Source: Panagrolaimus kolymaensis
Taxonomy: Eukaryota > Nematoda > Chromadorea > Rhabditida > Panagrolaimidae
Length of the DNA: 64,000 nt
NCBI GenBank assembly: GCA_028622995.1
Contig: JAJQJQ010000017.1
Coordinates: 1,426,001-1,490,000, forward strand
Direction: 5' to 3'
This document shows, in pieces, positions 37,104-49,052 of this stretch. The notes beneath the pieces were generated by a model. It made no database searches. It was not told the DNA's origin and saw nothing but the letters and a program-made list of their open reading frames with translations. Each line of letters begins with the position of its first letter. The stretch's first letter is position 1. The position numbers were made by a program, and so were the translations under genes.

Positions 37104-37562
37104 TTCAATTATCACTAATAAACAGCCACATTTATTTTTATTATTTTTCGTTACTCTTTGATTTTTCTGCCGTTTGCACTTTTTATTCATTTTGGATGGC
37201 AGTTTACAATTTATTTCATATTTCCTTCGTTCAATGTTTTTATCCCGCTCATCGTAGTTAGAAATTTGCAATATTTATAGCCGCATTTGGGCCTTTTCTT
37301 CTTTGTACAGCTTCCGTCCGTCCCATTGTGCACAACGAAAACTCCTCGCCGAGTGCACTTCCTTAATTACTGTCAGATTAGGTCTTGCCTAATCGGAATG
37401 TTTTTTTGCTTAAAATTTTGTTTCTCTTTACACAATAAATGGTTTAAAAAGTTTGTCAAAATATTAATAATTACTTCGATAATAATTTTGTTGGAAATAA
37501 AAAAATTTATATAATATTCAAACTCAACAATAAAAAAATATAGCAAACAACAAAACAAGTAA

Positions 37563-39050
37563 TTATTTATTATCACCAGTAACAGCTTTCTGCTTTTCAA
37601 TTAGCTTCTCCTTCATAGCTTTGAATTCTTCTTCTTCTTGCTTTGCGGCTTCTTCGGCAGCGGTAAGTTTACGAATAACAGCATGTTCAATATTCTTTTG
37701 CATACGCTTTTTCTTTCTCCTAAAAAAATCATAAATTAAGGTAAACCAATCTACAAAAAAACTCACTTCAAAGTTGGCAACATTTTTCGCTGTTTCATTA
37801 ATTCTTCTGGAGTCTTCTTGATATAAGAGTGATATAAAACTTCACCATCATCAATGCCTTCTTGAATTTTTGTTAATCTCCAAGTCATACGAGGTCCAAG
37901 TTCAATAGTTCGAAGTTTGGTTAAAGCTCCTTTTTTGCATCCACGTGTTTTAAGATCTTGAGTGAGTTCAACTTCAGCTTGTTCACCTTCCCATTCAGAA
38001 TCACTTAATGCTCCAGGACTAAAAATAATTAGATCATAATAAAATAAAAACAAGAAAAATAAAACCTTACTTCAAAAAGAATTCACTAATATCTTCATAT
38101 CTTGATAAATCAGGAACTTTTCCTTGAACAATTTTCTTTGCAGATTTAGCAATTCCAGCTGGTACGGCTTTAATAGAACTAAAAAAAACGTCATTAAAAA
38201 CCAGATGTGTGAAAAACAATAAACATACTAATGTCTAAATTCAATTTTATCAGTTTCTTTATCGTAACTAATGAGAACAGCCCGTCGAACAATTGCTAAA
38301 TTCACGGTATCGACGTCAATTGATGGAAACATATTTTGAATGATAGTTTTAACGAGTGCAAGATGTTTCTTTCCTGGAACATTAAAACCATTCAAAACAA
38401 CCAAAGGAGAATGTTTAAAAAGTTTTTGGAAGATGTTTTGACGTTTTTGTGATGCTCGAACATCTCGAGAAAGAGTATATTGTTCAATTTGAAATGATAG
38501 AGTTGGACCTTGTGGAGTTCGAACAATACGCAAATTGGCAGAACTTTCACTCTTTGTAAATGCAACAATATGGGAAACACCTAATACAGGAGCATTGACA
38601 ACAAAATCATTGAAATTATTACGTTTTGATACCTAAAATTTCATTTTAAATTATTGAAGGAGCTTATAAATAATGACATACTCTTAATTTTGAAGCAGTG
38701 TTAGGTTCCATAACTTCACGTAAATCTCTTTCCAGCCTGCGAATATATCTACCAACAGAACCAGTATGAACGATGAAAGAATGAGGTTGTTTAGCAAGTG
38801 ATTGTTCTTGAACAGTTTTATCTGCTTCGGCTTGAGCAAGAACTGCTTCATTTTTTAATTCTTTATCAAGTGAACGTTTTTCGATACGTTTTTCCTAAAA
38901 TTAAAGATAATATAATAGCATAAAAGTAAAAATCAGAAAACTTACAAATTGCTTTCCCTTGCTTCTCTTAGCAGGCGCATATGGAATTCCAGCAGCAGCT
39001 TTCCTAGCATTTCTAGCAGCTTTACCTTTTCTGTGATTATGTCGCGGCAT
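37563..39050 (-). CDS. lpd-6: PPAN/SSF1 Brix-domain ribosome biogenesis factor
   Basis: Nucleolar protein needed for pre-rRNA processing and large-subunit assembly (yeast Ssf1, fly Peter pan, worm LPD-6). Minus-strand exons: 38946-39050, 38682-38894, 38229-38632, 38071-38178, 37767-38018 and 37563-37729. The basic N-terminus (MPRHNHRKGKAARNARKA) is nucleolar-like. The Brix domain runs from SFIVHTGSVGRYIRRLERDL to the middle of the protein and includes LRIVRTPQGPTLSF and VVLNGFNV. It ends with the ELGPRMTWRL segment diagnostic of the SSF group, then a Lys/Glu-rich helical tail. A TTTTAG acceptor lies 11 bases before the ATG (at 39062), and the KAP stop is about 340 bases upstream. The two may be co-transcribed. 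Confidence 0.93.
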
Positions 39051-39387
39051 TTTTAGAACAACTAAAATTTAATAAAGATAAATAAAAAATATTAAAATGT
39101 TTTCAAGAAATTTAAGAATTTTTTTTACTACAATTTATTTTGATTGAAACAAAAAACGAGGCTCTTTTTTAATATCTGCCATTCGTGTTGAAACCATTTT
39201 AAATAGAGCACGAACAAGAAAACCTTTTTCCTATTGGATTTTTTTTATTGTAGGTATGTACTTATTTTTACAGAAAAAGATTTATAATTAAATATTTATT
39301 TTGCATATATCTATTAAAACATTTTATGAGAAGTCTAGATTAAAAAACAATTCTGGCATAGCTTGGGAATTATTAGAGATTCTTAAA

Positions 39388-41568
39388 TTATAGGTTATGC
39401 TCTTCAAAGACTTCTTCGGTATCAAGAATAATATTATTGAATTCATCTGAATCTGAATCACTTAGATTTTCAATATCACCTTGACCTTCACACATTTCCA
39501 ACCATTGAGCATTATGAAAGCGAAAACGCTCTTCATTAAGTCGTTTATTCCAATATGGGCTTGATTCCTGAAAAATTTAATGTTTGATTTATTAGACGTT
39601 AAAAAAACCTACAGCAATAAATTGTAAAGCTTGATCGCACATATTTCTTAATTGAGGGTTTGAATCATGCATTAAATTAATTAAGTATTCAACTAAACCC
39701 CCTTCTTCGGAACAAAGTTCTGATGTGAGATCTGGGTGGCAGAGGAGGCAATAAAAGAAATAAACAATTTGAAGAACAATTTCATCATCGCCTTGTCGAC
39801 GAAGAATTAATTTTGTCAGTAATGGTACAATTTGAATCAAAGCTTTTGCAGCTTCTTGATTTAAAGCAATTGAACCACAAAGAATTATAATTTGAAGAAG
39901 ATAATCATCTGGAATGGTTGGAAGAGCTTGAGTATGAGCATTTGCAGCTTCTAAATGGCTTTCAATCCATTGAATTAAATCCAGTTCATCCACAATTTTA
40001 GCCCAATTTGCATTTGAAATTTGAGCAGCCGTTCCAATGCATTCAATCGCGAATGGAAAGCTTTTTGATTTGGCGTCGCTTCCTTCAGAAATAGTGAACC
40101 TCAAAAGTTTAACCAAATGTTTTTGAAAGAGTTCTTGAGTGGCACCTTCATGGCTCGCAATATTTCGACAAATTTTCATTAACAAAACATCATGAGTTTC
40201 AAAAGCTTTCACCATCAACAAATCCAAACCTTTGCCATCCGAAGAACAAATCAATTGAGAGTTACGTTTTTCAAGGGCCACATTTATTAAAAGTCCTTTT
40301 ACAATTAGATTGTCTTTGGAATTGAGCATTTTCATTAGAATTGTAATTGCATCGGTGAAAGTTATCATAGCTTTGGCATCATCGATGGCACTAAGTTGAT
40401 ATAATAAACAAAGTGCCGTGGAAGAATGGTCTATTGATGGAGCTACAAACGGAACAAGACCATTTGCAACCATTTTCGTTTTTAAATTTGGATCGAATGA
40501 AAGATTGAAGAGTAAAGAATATAAGGAATTAGTAAGCGCTATATTGTTTGTTGGAAATAATGGAACAAGCTTCTCCACGATATTTTGTGAACCCATTGCA
40601 TCTTTATTTTCAATGAATACACTTAATTTCCATAGGAATGTAACCGCAGAAACAATCAAATTGTAGGTTGAATGATGAAGGCATTTAATTAGAATAGACA
40701 GAATGCCTCGTTTAACCATTTTATTTTCAACTCGAAGATCATCGGCTAAGTTTATGAGAAGTTGCAAAAGGACTGAAACAAGTTCATCTTGCCGTTGAAT
40801 AGCAAATTCCCATTTTCTTTTAGCTTTAATATCCACAGCTGTTTTTAATTCATTTTTCCATATTTCCCAACGTTTTAATTCATTTTCAATTAGTTGCATT
40901 GAAAGGGCTCCAATTTTATAATGGGATATTACAGGTTGAAGAGTACGAACCTCCGACATTCTAAGAAACGCCACTGAAATATTTGTAGCAAGTTCAAAAT
41001 TTTTCTTTGAATCTTCTCGAAATACTCTCGTCAACGCTGCCATCAAGACATCATTCTCAATTAATTTTTGCAGGTATGAAGGTGTCGCAGATAAAGATAA
41101 AATATATGCAGTTCCTTTGGTTTTATCTGTTTCTTCATAAAGCATTTCAATATAACTTTCAATATTCTCAATGTTTGAATTCAATGCCGCAACATTTGTT
41201 GTTGTTTCAATATTTGAGTTTGTGGATGGATTCCTTCGTTGAAGATAATGAATAACTTGTTCAACATCGCGTGCTTTATGTGAAGGAATAATTGAACATT
41301 TTTCCATTACAAATCTTGCCACAACTACTGCATCCACTGATGGAGTTAAATCTTTGAGATATATTCTAAAAAAGCGTGAGAAATAAATTTGTGTGACTAA
41401 AAAAACTTTGGAGGATACATACATTTTTTGTTCTTTTTGTGTACCATATTTAACTATGATCGCTAATTCAGTTGGATGGGCTTCGATTTCACAAACTCTT
41501 GAACGCTGCATTATCATTTCATCCTCATCAGAAATCGATGAACCACCACCATGCAAACTCGACATCAT
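39388..41568 (-). CDS. kap-1: kinesin-II associated protein KAP3/KAP-1
   Basis: Non-motor armadillo-repeat subunit of heterotrimeric kinesin-II, which carries intraflagellar transport cargo in ciliated neurons. Exons: 41423-41568, 39612-41365 and 39388-39567, about 695 residues. The N-terminus IEAHPTELAIIVKYGTQKEQ and the following KIIYLKDL match KAP. A large armadillo region fills exon 2. The C-terminus has the KAP-typical FRFHNAQWLEM, then an acidic tail. Intron 1 is only 57 bases, divisible by three and free of stops, so its retention would insert 19 residues. Splicing restores the conserved KII-L context and is the likely main form. Confidence 0.92.
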
Positions 41569-42115
41569 ATTTTCTTTCGGTGGTTAATGCATTTCCATAA
41601 CAACGCAAAATCAATAAAATAAAAATACTCTTAATTAACAGCCTATTTTAATTAATAATGAATAAATTTTACAACCTTTTGAAAAAATAACATCTAATTT
41701 TTTTTCTGCGCAAAAACTCCAAACGACTTGAAAAGAAAGAAAAAATTAATGCTGCTGCAACAGCTGTTCGTCGGAGTAGTTTTGAGTCAAACTGCTGCTG
41801 ATGTTTTTTTTTGTTGCCATAGCCGAGTCAAATGCATCCTTACGCTTAACGACTAGAAAGATAGAAACCTTTGATTTTGGCTAAAATAAAAATGAATATT
41901 CTTTAGTAAGATCAACCCATGTATATCAAATAACCCTTTCATAAAACAGCTTAAAGTCAGTTTTTTAAATTATAACAAGATTTAAAGAATATTAAAATGA
42001 GCAAAACAAATACAATAAATGATAACAAAGTTTATTTAAGAAACAACATACAGTCACACAATAATGTAAAATAAAATCTTAAACGTTTTTAACCTTAAAC
42101 TTCTTATGTATTTAT
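41569..42115. other. intergenic between serpin-like gene and KAP
   Basis: About 550 bases, AT-rich, with an A-rich then CTGCTGCAACAGCTG-type patch near 41750. No clean TTTCAG acceptor lies close to the KAP ATG, so KAP may have its own promoter here. Confidence 0.4.
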
Positions 42116-45100
42116 TCATTTTCCATGATTCATCCAAGATTTGTCAAAAGTTTCTTCAAGATTTGTCTAAAAAACACCATACATCAATTCTAAAATGAAA
42201 TAATAAAAACTCACAAAGCGGCCAATAAAGTTTGGAAATAAAACAGTTTTTCCATCTAATACCATTTTAGTCATAGTCATAAATAAAAATGGATGGTTGA
42301 AGTTAATTTCTTCTCCTTTCATTGCTAAAAGATCATCTGTTATAAAAAAATTATATAAAAAATTATAAACAAACTATATTTATCATCATGCTTAATTGGA
42401 TGATTGAGTTGTGGATTAAATTTTGAATTTCTAAGCTGTTGTTGTTCGCTTTCTCCATCAAGAGTTTTTTGACATTCATAATTTGCTATTGGAGTAAATG
42501 CAGGTGGTTTGTAAAGACTATCATCCAATGCTTTATGTTGAGTTTCAGGGCTCATACCAAACAAATTTTTTGAAAGTTTCATTTTTGTTGATGCATCATT
42601 ACCAGCTCCGACTCGGATATTAGGCGTTTGAGGTAGTTGATTTTGACGATTTGTATCTAAGGAATTTCGATTATTATCACCTATAAAATATGTATGTTGT
42701 TTAGCTATAGAATCAGCAAAAACTGTTACACTGAAAAAAAAAACCTGTTGCCGTAAAACGGCACTTTTTTTTTGGCTAATAAACGGCCATAATTTTGCTA
42801 TTTTACGGCGTTTTTTTAGACGTTTTCAAAACGATAAGTCAAAAATATGGATGGTTTTTGAACGTCTTTTTATTTTAGTATATTTTACGGTTATTATTTT
42901 ATCGTTTTAAAACGTTTACATAAAATATGAACGTTCTATAACATCATATCGTAAAAACTTTCGTTTTACGACTATTGTTGTGATCGTTTAACGACTAAAT
43001 AATTTCTTTTATTCTCTGGCTCACATTTTTTTCAGAAACCCAAACGTAGCCCTTGTTTATATACATTATCACATTAAGGCACAACCTTTGGTTGAATTTT
43101 CGGTTAATTTCTGATTCATTTTCTGAAGGTGGCGGCATAGCCGTGCGTAACTCCATCTGGAGACTATTGAACTAGAAATTGTTAATATAGGTCCAGTAGC
43201 AATAGCTCTGACCTACATTAACATAAAGGAAAGGTTTGCCTATGCACTCCACCTAAAAAAAAGCTTTGGTTTACCATAGCGTTTAATTTTTGGACAAAAG
43301 TCAGTTAATCTGATTTTATCATATTATCTTTAATCAAACTTTATTTTTAAATCTTTGTCGAAAACCAAAAAAATTTGTACCATGCCTCGAATAAACAGTT
43401 TTTTAACGACCTTTTTTTAGACGTAAAACGACTATTTTATATCCGTAAAACGACCAAAAATAAATAGACGTTCAGTATTCGACCCAGCGGAAAAGTAGCT
43501 CTCTAATAGTGCAAAAAAATGGCCGTTTTACGGTTATTTTTTTATCGTTTTTTTTTCAGTGTAGAACTTACTTTTTTGTGTTGCACTTTCATGTAAACTG
43601 TTTTCTTCAGCAGGAATTGGACATGGCTTCTTCGGTTGTTTATTAGAATGTGAAACATTTTCAACTTTCTGTAATTTAGGAGAAAATTTGTTAAAAACAT
43701 GTTTTGAAAAATGTTTCTTCTTTTTTGTTGGTTCAACTTTGATTGGTTTCGTTAAAAGTTCTTCAGGTAACTAAAACCATCAAGAAATAAGAGTGGAAAT
43801 TACAAAAATCAAAAATTTCAACTTACTTTAAAATTTCCAACAAATGTAATATTATTATTAGTTTGACCATTTGAAAAAAAAACAATTTGTCCTTGTGTTT
43901 TAATGATATGTGCTGGTGGAGGCGGAGGAGGAGCAGGCGTATTTGGATGTGGTTGTACAGACTTTGCTAAAAAAAAAGAAATAAGCATATCATCATGAAA
44001 CGAACAAGTTGTTTGTTACCTTTGGGAGTTACAGGTTTAGCTTCTGCTGGACGTTTTTCTGGGTCTTCGAAAACTAACTATAAAATTAACATGTACGTGT
44101 GTTGTTAGAAAATAAATAAAAACATACATTACATCGAAATTTACAATAAAATTCATACAATGGAAATACCATACAAGAAGCTTCGTTTTTTTGACGTCCA
44201 ATAATTTTATAAAATTCAGCTTTGAAAGGACAAAACATTCGTGAAGCAGCAAGGGGATCATAAGTTCCAAAAAATCGAGCAAATTGTGGCTGCTTTTTAT
44301 CAAATATTGTACGTAATCCCATTGAACCAGGAATACGAAATATAGGAAACGTAATCTGAAAGTTTAACAAAATTAAGAATTGATTACATAAAGAATAAAA
44401 AGCATACTTACCGTTTTTGGATTAGAGAATTCACCAACTGGAAGACAGCTAACAATTTTTTCAGCAGTTAAATTAGTCAATAATTCATAAGTAAGTTTTT
44501 GTCCCGTTAAAGATTGAATTATCAGGAAAGTTTCATTTTCATTAATTGTTTCAATTTCAGTTATAAGAAGTTTATCATTACCAGAATTTTTGTTTCGCCG
44601 AACTTTAACCATTAGTTTTACAGCATGAACCTATAAATTATTGTTAAATGCACAATACCATGACAAAAATCAACCCATGTTCTTGTATCATCATTCATAT
44701 TAGCAGAATCATAAAAGTAAGCCATCTCATAAACAGGTTCTGAATAAGTTTTTAATTGGACATTTTCATTTGAAACTGCAGTAAGAAGAAATCGTGCTCT
44801 CCAACTTGGTATTAAATCAGCTCGAATTACTTTTTTAAATATACCCCGAGTTGCTTTCTAAAAAAAGAAGTAAAGATTACCAAAACAAAAGTATGGCAAA
44901 TAAGATCGTTCATTGAGTTGGCTACTTTTAAAACTTACAGAAATTTCGGCATCAATTTTAGCTTTAGTTGTAATTCCACTTGGATCAGCTGCAAAATTAA
45001 TTTCATGCATGACATGTTTTGGTACTTCTTCAGGTGATATTTCTTGTTCCATTCTTTCAATAAACAATTCATCGAGCATTTTCACAATATTTGGATCAAA

Positions 45101-45601
45101 AGAAGCGACATCACGTTGTTCAAAAAACATTCGAATTGCTTGAGTTTTTGATACAGATTCATTTTTGGCTTTCGTTAAAGCATTGATTTCTTCGATACAT
45201 TGTTCGATGGTAAATTTTGAGCTGTGTTGTTTTCGCCGACATGCTATAATATTTATTAAAACTATAATCAAAAAAACAAAAACAAAGAATACCATAATTT
45301 AAAAGATGAATAATTTCTTTTTGAGTATTTCCACCAGATACTATTGCAAGTGCAATTAAACCTCGAACTATTTGGAAACCATTGATTACAGCCGAACTTT
45401 CTTCATTTGTATTGCGATAGTTTTCCTAAAACTTTTCAATAAGCTTATTATTGTTTGGAAAAGAATAACAAAAAACAAACAAACCAAATCTTTAGATGTT
45501 AGATGTTTCAAATTAAATCGTTTCGAAGGTAAATTACGCAAAATGTCCAAAGAAAAATTAAGATACTCTTGACCCACCACTTGCAACCTTGATTGTTCCA
45601 T
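42116..45601 (-). CDS. divergent serpin-fold protein with giant insertion at the reactive loop
   Basis: Minus-strand exons: 45484-45601, 45293-45425, 44939-45243, 44675-44857, 44412-44630, 44128-44355, about 44022-44077, several exons to about 43574, 42375-42681, 42215-42336 and 42116-42166. The first roughly 390 residues follow serpin order: helix A with FSLDILRNL, GGNTQKEIIHLLNY (compare GAKGNTAEEILEAL), a strand like NAIYFK, LTYELLTNLTAEKI (helix G/H-like), ITFPIFRIPGSMGLRTIFDK (s6A) and FKAEFYKIIGRQKNEAS (s5A into the hinge). Then come about 250 Pro-, Lys- and Asn-rich residues. At the very end NFNHPFLFMTM...FIGRF reproduces the serpin s4B/s5B signature (DHPFLFFI...FLGRV). The hinge lacks the Ala-rich inhibitory pattern, so it is probably not a protease inhibitor. 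No secretion signal is evident. Family call is by pattern only; the 3'-most exon is uncertain. Confidence 0.6.
42729..43561. mobile_element. 833-bp non-autonomous Tc1/mariner-like element
   Basis: Flanked by TA (42727-42728 and 43562-43563) with ends CACTGAAAAAAA and TTTTTTTCAGTG. The inverted repeats continue through CCGTAAAACGGC on the left and GCCGTTTTACGG on the right. The motif CGTAAAACG or its complement recurs in the interior, as subterminal repeats do. I see no transposase. It sits in an intron of the serpin-like gene, about 10 bases from the 5' splice site at 43573. Confidence 0.75.
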
Positions 45602-45783
45602 TTTATTTGATGATAATGAGAAAAGCGTATTTTATGAAGCGAAAACGAATAACATCAAAGTCAAAACAATGCAAATTAGTATGACAAGTGAAAAATTTAT
45701 TTAAAAAAAAATTCAGATTAGATAACAAAGAACAAAATCCAAAAGAAAAAATATATAACAATTACAAGTAATAAAAAATTATA

Positions 45784-47737
45784 TTAGGCTAACCATTTAT
45801 GTTGCAAACATTGAGAAGCAGAAGGACGTTTAGCTGGATCAAAGTTGAAGAGGAACATTAAAAAGTCAACCATTTCTTTGATTTCATTGTTGGAATAATA
45901 TTGAGTTGGAATTAACTTTGTAAGACGTTCTTCTCCACACTTTCGCTGTTGATTTTGATCGCTTGAACAATATGCTTCTAAAGTTTTGAAATTTCCACAT
46001 TTTTTATAAATTCCAAGTGGACAGCTTCCCAATACTTCAGTAATAGCTTTAATATGAGCGACATTTTCTTGTTCACGACCACTATACAGAGTTGACGATT
46101 TAAAAGCTTGACGATCAACAGCTAATTCCAAAACCTGAAGAAAAAAAATTGAGAAAGATAGAAAAAATTTAAAGCTTACCACAGCACCAACACTCCAAAC
46201 ATCAAAGTTGCATCTTAGCGGACATTGAAATGAATTTTCAACTGCACGATACTCAAAGGTCCCAGCGAAATATCTTTTTCTTGTAGGCTAAAAGATTAGA
46301 AAATAAAAATTTCAATATTATTATAACAAAATTCTTACCAAGGCGTTCCCGAGGTCGATGATTTTAAAGAGTGTTTGAGGGTAACAAAGTGCATCAGAGA
46401 GAGATTCGCGAGTTTGAAGTCTGGATAAAGGTTCAGTTGAAGATGGTTGAGGAGTATCTTGAAGGATTTCGTTGATTTCACGCTGGATGTTATTACGATC
46501 CAATGTCAAAGCTTTGCCATATAAAGCTTTTGCGCGCATTCCATTAGGTTCTTTTTTGGAGCCGAATTTCTTCAAATCGTTAAAAACATCTTTCACAGCT
46601 AAAAAGAGACTTCGTTCAGTTACCGATGAAAGGATATTTTCTGGTTTAATATCAGTGTGCACAAGTTTCATATCATGAAGATGACATAATCCTTGTAAAA
46701 CATGCTTGGCGATTTTCTTAATAGCAGGAATTGTCAAACCAGCATTAGCTGTATTCAGTAAAGTGAGCAAAGTTCCACCAAGCGGTTCAAAAACAGCACA
46801 GTTGTAGATTGAATTCTCCTTCTTGAAATCAAAAGTATTGTGGAAGCAAACAATGTGATCATGGTTTGTGATTTTTTTGAGAATCTGAAAGAGAATAAAT
46901 AAGAAAATAATAACATCGAATTTAAAACTCACGTTAATTTCAGCATTGACAGTAACAAGGCTCTGTTTAAAAATTTTAACTACATAAAATTTTTTTGTCT
47001 TTGAGCTATGAGTAAGCCAAGCAATCGAAAAATTCCCAAACCCACATTTTCGAATGATTCGGTATTTGGTTCTAAAAAAGTATGTTTAACACTTTTATTC
47101 AAACGATTCTTAAAACAACCATATCCAAAAATAAACTTACTCGTTGTCATCAAGAACTTCTCCGATATCCAGCAAACAATGTCCTCCACGGCGATATTCA
47201 TTTGCATCTTCTTCTTCAACTTCAAGCCAACTAAATAGCGAAGTTCGATCACCGACGTAGGTATCAAAAGGATGAACAACAGAAGGAGCAGGTGCCACAT
47301 TTTCTTTGTTGCCGTCCCGAGAAGAACAAGAAGAGAGAGATGGTAAAGCTTCATCATCATCATTGCTATTATCAATACAAGTTCTATAAAATAATTTAAA
47401 ATTAATACCGAAATGAAACAGATTTGAATGAAACCTACTTGGGAGGTGAGGATGGATGTTTAGCAAGAGCTTTACGCGGTTTTTTCTTTGTAACAATGTT
47501 TTTAGCCACTGGACCAGGATGAAGGCGTTTAGAGGTTGTTTTAAGTTGAGATGCAAGAGAAGGTTTTGAGGTAGCACGAACCGAGCGTCTTGGAACTACT
47601 TGAGATGAGTGTTTTGGAATATCATCAGATGATACTAAAAATATTAAAGATATGATTTAGTGTTAAATATAATGATAAAAACTCTTACCTTTTTTGCATT
47701 TGCGAGATGGTTGAATTCGTCTTTCGATAGGTGCCAT
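45784..47737 (-). CDS. SRPK-family protein kinase
   Basis: Serine/threonine kinase resembling SR-protein kinases, which phosphorylate RS-domain splicing factors. Starts MAPIERRIQPSRKCKK, followed by a basic and then acidic low-complexity N-terminus. The SRPK-type lead-in (RRGGHCLLDIGEVLDDNE) is followed by the glycine loop KCGFGNFS and the ATP-binding Lys in FYVVKIFK. The catalytic loop is VHTDIKPENIL; HTD in place of HRD is the SRPK norm. The metal motif is DLGNA, also SRPK-like, and the subdomain IX helix reads FDVWSVGAVVLELA. A spacer of about 100 residues, from SSVTERSL to CYPQTL, splits the kinase lobes in the SRPK position. The C-terminus ends FNFDPAKRPSASQCLQHKWL. Catalytic residues look intact. 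It is divergent enough that I give no symbol. The serpin-like gene starts 182 bases downstream on the same strand. Confidence 0.85.
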
Positions 47738-49052
47738 TTTTGAGTAACAAAGAGTTCAACAGCTGCAACTCTGGAAAAAAAAAATGAAATAATTCAAAAG
47801 GATGTTGCAAAATAAAAAAACAAAAAACAGCTTCGTATTTTATTACGAGATTGCAAAAAGAGAGATAGAAAGGGAATGTAATGAAGAAGCCTCTAACAGA
47901 TACGGTGGCTTCGTTACAAGATTTAGAAATAATTTGAAAAATCGTTCACGCCGATGATAAGATTTTTATTAACACCAAAAGCACCAGATATTTTCCCAAT
48001 TGTTTTGAATGTTTTGTTGCGCGGCTTTTATTTATGTAAGATTATAGGTAAAAATTTAGTAAATCAAAAATAGTTTCTGCAGTTGCGAAATCGCAAAAGG
48101 TTTAGTAGAAAAGATAAAGTATGTTTTTTTTACCCCTATCTTTAGCTTCATCTAAAATGATATTTTGTAATTCAAATAAAAAAGAAAAGTTTAAATTTTC
48201 CGACTAACACATACATACATAAAATAGAATAAGACAGGCGAACTTTAAATTTTTTTCTTCTCCAAAATTTTTTTATTTTGAAGGGCTATCTTTTTATTGA
48301 AGGTTTGATTATTCAAGAAATGCACCCGTATTTTTTTTATTTTTATCAAGGTATGGATGGCACTGAATGATTATATTTTTCTTTTTTGCCACATATAAAC
48401 AAGCACTCTAAGGTATTTCTCTAATATAACACCTTTTATATGCTTTTTGTTTGTAGGTCATTGTAATACATATATATTGCTTTTTTTTTATAAATTCTTA
48501 TAATTGTCTATTGATCTTTTGGCATCACAATCGAATATGAACAAAAGAATAACACTTTATGATTCATTGAATTTAGCTACTTTACACATATATTTTCTTT
48601 TTTTTGTAATTTTCTTCAGCTTATATTAATTTCCTTTTTTTGTTGATTATGCAAGTGTAAGCCTTTTAAGACGTGTTAGACTCTTTTTTGCTAAAATTTT
48701 TTTTACAACTTCATTTTTAACAATATCATTTATCATGTTTTACACTTAATTTATTGCCACTAAAAGATATTATTAATGCCCAGAATATCCAAGTTTGCAG
48801 CTTTTCATCATCTGCTAATTTGTTTTTTATTTTTTGATACTTCTTCATATCTACGTGAATTAAGATGGTTGCCTCAACACCCACCATGACTCTTAAAGCG
48901 AACCATTCTCCAAGTAGGGGAGCCAGCAATTTTATTTGTTAAAACCTTTTTTGCTGTTGTGAAAATAACCATTTTTTCGAGTTGATCATTTTTAATTTAA
49001 TTTTTTTATTATTCAAATACGTAAATAAAATTTTTGCCTTTTTAGAAGTGTC
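47738..49052. other. divergent intergenic region between kinase and ZFR genes
   Basis: Holds the promoters of the minus-strand kinase cluster and plus-strand ZFR. A TTTTCCAG acceptor on the minus strand (about 47772) precedes the kinase ATG. The rest is AT-rich with no supported exon. Confidence 0.45.
49041..49045 (+). promoter_or_regulatory. splice or spliced-leader acceptor before ZFR
   Basis: TTTTTAG ends seven bases before the ATG at 49053 and supports that start. Confidence 0.45.

Noticed and set aside
39592..41568. Single 658-codon KAP reading frame taken at face value
   Set aside because: It reads through a 57-base intron and misses the last exon; conserved KAP sequence requires splicing at 41366-41422 and at 39611.
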